A DNA stretch of 64,000 nt from assembly GCF_000516985.1 (NCBI RefSeq), contig NW_006917102.1, positions 838,643 to 902,642 of the forward strand, read 5' to 3'. Each line of letters starts with the position of its first letter. The first letter of the stretch is position 1. This DNA is from Pestalotiopsis fici W106-1 (taxonomy: Eukaryota; Ascomycota; Sordariomycetes; Amphisphaeriales; Sporocadaceae). Under the pieces are notes generated by a model. It saw only the letters and a program-made list of their open reading frames with translations. It did no database searches and was not told where the DNA came from. The position numbers and the translations under genes were made by a program. Shown piece by piece: positions 57,301 to 64,000 of this stretch.

Positions 57301-58248
57301 ATGCATACCATGATTCAACTCAATGGAGACGCAGTCTCCTATATCCGAACAATATGGCTCTTCACCTACAGCGACATGAAGACCATCATCTTTCCCCAAA
57401 GCATACTCGGAACCATCTTGGCATCTGCGGCATGTCTCTTTCAAGAGAGCGTAGTAGCTCATGACGCTTGGGATCTCTTCCTCTACCGCTACCCCCTCGC
57501 TCTATTCTGGACGTGGTCCTTCCTGATCCCCTTCAACATCTTCAACCAGTCGAGCGAAGACGCCATTGTCGAGGACCGCATTAACAAGCCCTGGCGCCCT
57601 CTGCCGGCGGGCCGACTCGACAGGCGCCGAGCGAGGATCATGATGCTGGTGCACTATTTCATCGCCATCGGCATCAGCACCATGATTGGTGGGCTTCGCC
57701 AGGGTCTCCTCACCATTGCTCTCGGCATCTGGTACAATGCCCTCGGTGGTGCCGACGACGGTTTCATTGTGCGCAACTTTATCAATGCCGCCGGGTACCT
57801 CTCGTTTGGGTCTGGGGCCATGGAGGTTGCGCTGGGCGAGCCGCTCGCCTTGAATAGGGCCTTGCTCACGTGGATGGCCATTCTGGCCGCCGTCATCTTT
57901 TCCACGGTTCAGCTGCAGGATATCTTTGATGTTGAAGGCGATGCCTCCCGCGGCCGAAGGACCATGCCGCTCGTGATTGGAGACGCGGCGACGAGATGGT
58001 GCTCTGCGCTCATGGTCCTCATCTCTTGTGTAATGTGCCCTGCTTACTGGTCGTTGGACTGGTCTGGGTTCGTTCTCCCCGTCTTCCTGGGAGTCACCAT
58101 TGCTGTCAGAACATTGACGTACCGTGACCCGGGATCGGACAAGAGGACCTTTTTGATGTGGAATGGGTGGTTGGTATTGATTTACACTCTGCCTTTGGTG
58201 AGGTACCACGCCACTGGGTGCTTGGTTGAACATGGTCACGGACTGTGA
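57301..58248 (+). CDS. UbiA-superfamily membrane enzyme (prenyltransferase or terpene cyclase)
   Basis: An intronless protein of 315 residues, mostly hydrophobic with about eight helices. The first metal/pyrophosphate motif is N82-QSSEDAIVED-RINKPWRPLP, the NxxxDxxxD type. The second is QLQDIFDVEGD (D207, D210, D214). UbiA enzymes transfer prenyl groups onto aromatics; in fungi a branch cyclises farnesyl diphosphate, such as the fumagillin-pathway bergamotene synthase. The RINKPWRPLP context and lack of an obvious aromatic-substrate site leave both roles open. The start is well supported by the TATA box. The neighbourhood (phosphorylase-like, flavin monooxygenase) might belong to a metabolite pathway, but no core synthase is seen. 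Confidence 0.85.
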   Translation: MHTMIQLNGDAVSYIRTIWLFTYSDMKTIIFPQSILGTILASAACLFQESVVAHDAWDLFLYRYPLALFWTWSFLIPFNIFNQSSEDAIVEDRINKPWRPLPAGRLDRRRARIMMLVHYFIAIGISTMIGGLRQGLLTIALGIWYNALGGADDGFIVRNFINAAGYLSFGSGAMEVALGEPLALNRALLTWMAILAAVIFSTVQLQDIFDVEGDASRGRRTMPLVIGDAATRWCSALMVLISCVMCPAYWSLDWSGFVLPVFLGVTIAVRTLTYRDPGSDKRTFLMWNGWLVLIYTLPLVRYHATGCLVEHGHGL

Positions 58249-58608
58249 GGAAAACTGGTCTTAATTTGGTAAAGTATTTTGGTGTTAGGAAAAACATGCT
58301 GATTAATTAGCGGGATCCTCTGCATGTGAGAGATACAGAATACCAGGAAAGATAGAGGGAGTAGACCAGATATTTAGAATGAATCCATATCAGTGTAGAC
58401 ACCTAATCTTAGAAATTCTGCCATCAAGATGTAATCATGCTGTGATCCGCGCAATAATCTCTATTGCTGGCACTCTGATCGTGGTAAAAATCATCGTTAT
58501 GGGTAATGTCAACCCAATGCACATGGAAAAACACAATTCGATTGTCCAAAAGCGTTTGTGACAAGGAGATTCTCATCAAGACAAAGCGTGCGACCTCAGA
58601 ACTTTGTT

Positions 58609-61321
58609 TCATTGTATCATGGAAGCTAAAGCAATGACTACCCAGTGTGTTTCTGCCTTTTCGTTTTTGAGCGGCGTCCAGTGCGTATTGAAAACCTCGT
58701 CACCTCGGAACTTTGCGCTGCGTCGTGTTTGCAGCCGCAGCTCCACACTAATTGGGCTACCGGCACGAATCGCGCTGCGGACTCTACTTCGGTAGTCTGT
58801 CTCCTTGCTGATCATGTTTTGTTTAAAGAATCGGAAAACGTCCTGTCCAGCGACCAAGCCCGTGTTATTGACCGGGTTCAAGGCCTCCACAACGCCCTCA
58901 GAATAGTAGGCTATCATAAAAGTATTGGCCTGGACCACAATGTATTTGGAGTAAGCCGTGTAAAACTCCTTCATTTGTACATCGAGATTTTGGCCTTCCA
59001 TGCGGTTTAGAACATCTTGTTCCATACCCGGGGGACCGGCTGATACTTTGGCTTGATCAACTCGGACGCCAAGTGCTTTGAGGAATGCCTTTCGCGTAGA
59101 AGCCGGCGACTTGTGGTTATGTGGCGACTGGATGGACGAGGTTTCAGGGTCATCCATATCACCCGGAGTGGGCGACGATAAGACCCTCATGATGTCGGCA
59201 TTGTTGTGTATAGTTGTCGAGCAATTGACTTGTCCGCCGATGTAGAACGAGAGCTTCCCGTTTGCGTCATACAATGGTGCTGCATTGTAATTAGTCGAAA
59301 AGCGAGCATAATTAGTAAGTAATGACCCTTACCAACATATAGCAAATTCCAGAATGGATCGCCATTTTTCTTGTAGTTTAATATCAACTCTACCGATTCA
59401 CGACGATCTGCGATACCTTGCTTGAGCCGCTCGATTGGTGTTCGATCTGTCTGAAGACCCTGAAGGAATCTGCAGTTTCGGGGAATGATTTCAGGCCGAC
59501 TGTAGCCAGTCACTTTGACAAATCCATCAGAAGCAAATACTATAGGATTGTCCGCTTTTCTATACGTTGTGTCAGTTGAAGGAAGCCGGAAAGTCCAGAA
59601 ATGGCGACTTACGAAGGATTTGTGAGACAGAAGCAGTCGCCCAAGCCCGCATAACGGTGTCGATCGCTAGCCAGTGCTTGTGTAGCGCTGAGTGCCAGCT
59701 GGTGTCGAATGAATCTCGGATAGACATCTTCAAAGACCAACTCTTCGATTCTGGCCTGCATATCAGCAAAGAGTCCCTCCATTCCTGGAAGCGTCCTTCC
59801 GGCCAGAGCTTTGACGTCTCTTTGAATTGATCGGATGAGCTCATGGGGCACATCAAGTTGCCTTGTAGAATCACTTGATATGAAGCCCTTGTGAATGGAG
59901 CCCAGGATAGTGCTGAGATGCAACAGTGCCTTTTGGTACTCATCTACCTATAACGGGTCGTCAACACTTTGTTACACAGTCAATGGTAAGCTTGGCGAGC
60001 TTCTTACCTTGTTTAGAAACTCTATATTTTCGCTGCATAGTCGCGTTCGACTAAACTTTAAGAGTTGATGAGCAGTCGTAGGATCGCTGAGCACTGTTTT
60101 GAAGATTTCGTAGCTGAAAAACTCGGGCAAGGTAGCCGAAGAGCTGGAGCTCATGATGCTGTGCTGTTTAGACAGGTTATCAGTAGGTGAGAAGAATGAA
60201 TCGTCATGCAATGCTCTCTTGGTCGACGATGACCCGGGCCGTCTTGAAGACGAAGTCGCCACAGTCCCGCGACGAGGGATACTATTGGTGTTTCGAGAGT
60301 TCATGGAAAACTGAGTATGGAACAAGCGACCGTCAACATGACCTTGGTCATTATCTGTTGTCATCTCCTTACGCGAGCGTGGCCTGCTGATATCCCTTGT
60401 TCCTGGTGGGAATAACACAGTCTCGGCGCCGAATTGAGGCTGTTCAATGATTGAATGAGCTCGTGCTGCCGACTTGTTCTGCGAAGTGTGACTTGCGAGG
60501 CTGTTGTGACTGTGCCGTCTAGTGACAACTGAAGAAGGGTTCTGTAGGAAGAATGATGTATCTGGTGCTATGGGCCGGAGGCTATGAGCTGTATCGCTGT
60601 CGGATCCGCTGTCCCCAGCCCTCCTGGCTCTCCCTATCGGCGGCGGTGTAGCGGATCGCTCTGTCTGAACAGACGCTTTCCGTGAGCCCTGGGGAAATTC
60701 ATATCCATTCAGCTCTGCAGCAGCGAGGACACGGCGAGCTGCTTCAATCTCCGAGGCACTAATCTGTAGCTGTCTTTGGCTACTTTGTGAGCCGCGAACA
60801 GAAAAGTTGGCACTGCTTCCGGTACTCTCTCCTCTGGCCCTGGAAGATCGTCTCGTAGGGATACTCGTCGCTGTACGACTACTGCTCTTTCCGGGCACGG
60901 ACGTCGAGTTTTCAGATAAACTTCGTGCATGATCGACACCGCTTCTCAGCATTGGCGGCATGTCTCCAAAACTATGCTCTCCGTCATCGCCCACTGACTG
61001 AGCATCCTGACGCAACCCAAAGTTGCTAATGCTGAACTGCTTGGGCTGATTTTTCCCGCCATGCGAGTTGCCAGAGTTGCCTGTGCCGACTCGGCTTTCC
61101 TGCTCATGTTGTCTGTGAGGCGCTATGGGGCCTGAGGACCCAGAGCCTGGCAAGATGCTGTCAAAGAAGTCATCGGTAGACTCCTGGTCGAAAGCGAGGC
61201 TGTCTTCATCGCTTTGGCTCGACGAAGGTCGGCTGAGATTGTTCTTGTAAAATTCTTCAAAAGCCTGGGTGCTCAGGATGGTGGAAGCCCTTGAGGTCAT
61301 CAAGTCATTGGGTACCGCCAT
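58609..61321 (-). CDS. RGS-LOV-PAS blue-light receptor (BcLOV4-like)
   Basis: Four exons (60008-61321, 59613-59947, 59333-59559, 58609-59279) join in frame to 848 residues. A Ser-rich, disordered N-terminus of about 390 residues precedes an RGS domain (LPEFFSYEIFKTVLSDPTTA to FEDVYPRFIRHQL). A LOV domain follows, with RNCRFLQG; C579 is the residue that forms the flavin adduct. A second PAS-like region (ALNPVNNTGLVAGQDVFRFF, RSAIRAGSPISVELRLQTRR) ends the protein. RGS-LOV proteins of fungi move to the membrane under blue light and may control G-protein signalling. All key LOV residues seem present, so it should be photoactive. The ATG at 61321 is the first in frame; upstream there is only TTG. 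Confidence 0.9.
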
Positions 61322-63247
61322 ATCGGATCGAGCCTCTCTGCAGGACAGGGGCCCCAATGAAACTCTGTGAGTTGTATCGATTGGAGAAGTGAAAAAAGAA
61401 AATTTGCTTCCATTTTCTGGCAAACTGGCACAGAAGATACTACCGGGTAGCTGGTGACGCGTACCCCATACGGGCAATCTATTCCGCAATTAGTGCCTTG
61501 TTTATGCTCAGGCCTGGCCATGATCAGACTGGACCACCGTGGATGATGGGTCAGGGGGTGGATTTTGAGTGATAACGTTGGAAGTGTAGCAGGTGTATCC
61601 CCGTCTCTAGGCAATTGAATCCCTTGATTACAGATGAGAATTGGTTGGTTGTGCCTGTAAGTTGTCTTGATTGCGGGGACCAGGTTCACTGAACAAGGGG
61701 CTGTAGCGGATCAAAGCGTCGCACCATGGCCGAGCGCACGGCTTGGGCACCAGGTCCAGGCACAAACATTGGGCTTTTAGTACTCTCGAGATCAGATCAA
61801 GGGCACCACCCATCCCATGTACATCAGGGCAAAGGGGAATTGGAACTCCATGTCTGAATCCGATGAGATGGCCCGGATACCACCCCGGATGTCCAATTTA
61901 GTCTGATGAGCCACCGTTTGTGGGTTCTTTCTGCCAGCTAGCACGCGACAAACAAGCATTGCCAGACTAGAGCGCCATTCGATTTCGAGAGAGATTAGGT
62001 GTGCAGGTAGGATTCGGGTCGAGAATACATCGGCTTTCGGAAGCAAGGTTGCTGGACAGGACAATCTGGTGATTGAAAATCGACACAAGCACCTTTGGAG
62101 TTGATCATGGAATGCGACGACACTGGATTTGAAGGCCAATGGCTAATGTAGTGTGGCCGAGTTGCGGCTATCGATCTAATTTAGCGGCACTGGATCCGGG
62201 CATCTCAAAATGTTAGCGCTCATGCCTAATGCACATGTTAGTGTAGAATGCAGCCGTGGAGCCGCGGGTCTCAGCGCGTACCTACATTCTTTTAACCAGA
62301 GGTGCATTCTATTTGCAGAACGTTGAAGCTAGAAACGATATGGAACATTGAACTCGACGAGTGGCCTCCTTTCCTTCCTTTCTGTCTCTATTCAGTCATA
62401 CCCGACTTGGCACTGAGATGGCATCAGTATCTAGTTGCAGCTTGAGGTCCATGACTAACCGCAAGCCCGGAAGAGCAGCCGCGGCTCCAGCAAGGGTTCT
62501 CGCGTACGAGAGCCTTGACTAGGAGCCTAGCAAGCTAGGGGATCATCGCTTCAAGTGCTGCCGTCAATACCTATTCTCACAACCAAATTGTAAAAAGTCT
62601 ATCACGCGACTTCCATTGTGAATATCTAGCAATTGTAGGACACCTTTATAAGGTTCATGGCCGAGTGCTCATTCATTTCCGAGAACCGAGGACGCTCTTT
62701 TCGCCCATTTCAAAACCTCCTCATTGGAGCAGATTTTGTTTTCCATAGGTCAGAGTAGTACCTACCTACCTAGTACCTGGTACCTAGTAGTCATGACATT
62801 TCACGAGCATCATGTCCGCGCAGCCTCCAGCAACAACAATACCAACAGCAACCCATTTCAGGTACCGAATTCACAAAGAGCCGTGCGACAATATTTACTC
62901 TCTTGTCGTTTCATTCATGGCCCTTCATTCAACACCAGCGCCTGAGATTTTTCGAACTGCTGACCTTGATCCCGTCTCTTGAGCAAATGGACCCTGCACA
63001 TGCTTGCCTGCGCCAACTGGGTGCTGATTTGCCCACGTCCTCTCGCTGCCCTGATAGAAGATGCAGGAAGGTGGGTGGGTGGGGAACAAGCACTTGAGGG
63101 TCTGGCAGTTGGCATTGCTGACAGTGAACACCCAGAGCTACACCCACTTGCTTGTGGCGTACATCAAACCCAAGACCGATCATAATCAGATGCTGCAAAT
63201 GCACCATCACAGCATGCATTCATCTCCATCAAAAACGCCCCCAAAGT
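61322..63247. other. 1.9-kb intergenic region
   Basis: Promoter of the RGS-LOV gene and 3' flank of the next gene. It holds a short TACC-rich stretch at 62756-62790 and nothing gene-like that I can support. Confidence 0.45.
62756..62790. repeat. Short TACC-rich simple repeat
   Basis: TACCTACCTACC followed by AGTACCTGGTACCTAGTAG, an imperfect tandem and partly palindromic run. Confidence 0.6.
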
Positions 63248-64000
63248 TCATATCTCCTTGACGTGCGCCTTGCACAAAAACTTCACAGCCTGAGGCTCTG
63301 GGCTATAGTGCCGGCTCTCCTTTGTTGTATGGCACATGAGCGCCGACATGTTCGGATCCGCGCAGAGTAAGAAGGTCGACGGCGGCTGCTTTTCGGCCAT
63401 TTTCTCGCGTCTCAAGATCCAAACGCAAACGCCATTATTCTTCTGCTGCGAACGCCCCAAATGACAAGTCAGAGTGCCCTCGAAAGTCTGGAATCGAGAC
63501 GACCAGCCCCTTGAAAGCTGGCGATGCTCCAGAACCTCCCAGCCGAAATGATGAGGTTGCAAACCATAAGATATCACATCCTCAGCATCGACTGGATAAT
63601 CTGACTGGGTGCAAGAGGCGTTCCAAAACTTTCACAACAAGGCTCAAGAAATCCTACTGGAAGAGCTTACTCTGTCTAGTGGTGCCCCAACATTGATTCG
63701 CGTTTTCTCGAGAAGTCGTCTAGGGTCTGGAGACATCATTTCGGTCTAGCATAGTCAAGTCAACCTCGGCGCTATACCTGGATCTTCGAATAAATGTAAA
63801 ATACCTAGTATTCTGAAGGCGTTCAGTCAAGTCGAGGTGGGTGATTAACACGACAGAAGGACTATACTGAGGACCAGAGAACGAGAGGGTCTTACAAGTG
63901 GTTCCACAAGCATTTTGGAGTTCGAAAACTGAGAAAGCTCAAGCTTGCCATCAACCCTGTGACTTACGGGGCAAGCCGGGCTATCCCATATTTCTTCGAA
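63248..64000 (-). CDS. Unrecognised protein, C-terminal exons (5' partial at right edge)
   Basis: Three exons keep one frame: 63896->64000, 63671-63745 and 63248-63628, ending at TGA. Donors are CTT|GTAAGA and AGA|GTAAGC; acceptors are GCTAG and GAAAG. Together they give 187 residues so far. Readable parts are FEEIWDSPACPVSHRVDGKL, MMSPDPRRLLEKTRINVGAP and RREKMAEKQPPSTFLLCADP. The exon lengths 105, 75 and 381 are all multiples of three, which supports the model. The first intron (150 bp) is long and has no ideal branch site. I do not recognise the family. The start codon lies beyond 64000. Confidence 0.6.

Noticed and set aside
62450..62560. GC-rich stretch with paired words as a possible tRNA or small RNA
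   Set aside because: No cloverleaf with conserved tRNA positions could be built.

Overview
The window looks like nuclear DNA of a filamentous ascomycete (Pezizomycotina, most like a Sordariomycete). The signs are short introns of about 45-70 bp with GTAAGT-type donors and CTAAC/CTGAC branch sites, genes on both strands separated by 0.5-2.5 kb, and typical fungal families: a Zn2Cys6 regulator, a Pth11-like receptor, a Dal5-type permease, a DUF4246 protein and an RGS-LOV photoreceptor. I rebuilt the spliced genes by checking donor, acceptor and frame at each junction. For nearly all of them the exon lengths sum to a multiple of three. No RNA gene was recognised. A 100-N assembly gap lies at 15264-15363.

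Layout. 1-2641: a secreted, Ser/Thr-rich repeat (adhesin-like) gene cut by the left edge. 5241-6092: a SAM-dependent methyltransferase. 7001-8245: mitochondrial lipoyl synthase. 8646-11600: decayed genes, one SNF2-like with a helicase motif I and one from a local paralogue family. 12056-12942: a phytanoyl-CoA-dioxygenase-like enzyme. 13747-19284: three more members of the paralogue family, in tandem and on the same strand. 19620-20600: another decayed reading frame.

20999-29979 holds three secreted exo-glycosidases side by side: GH20 beta-N-acetylhexosaminidase, GH29 alpha-fucosidase and GH35 beta-galactosidase. Together they could trim fucosylated, galactosylated, GlcNAc-bearing glycans. 32514-39854 holds a Pth11-like membrane protein, a Pmp3-like proteolipid, a DUF4246 protein and a Dal5-family permease. 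40965-48681 carries kynureninase and indoleamine 2,3-dioxygenase, divergently arranged and followed by a Zn2Cys6 factor, which suggests a tryptophan-kynurenine module. 49466-54231 has a DUR3-like symporter and a luciferase-like flavin monooxygenase transcribed divergently. 55119-58248 has a nucleoside-phosphorylase-like protein and a UbiA-superfamily enzyme. 58609-61321 encodes an RGS-LOV-PAS blue-light receptor. A further multi-exon gene enters from the right edge (63248-64000).

The least explained part is 10.6-19.3 kb: a tandem family of unrecognised two-domain proteins with nuclear-localisation-like linkers. Its two best copies also share a nested inverted repeat in the promoter and a piece of 3' flank. 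Copies range from intact to clearly broken, and the region is bordered by pseudogenes, so it looks like a recently duplicated and actively decaying locus.
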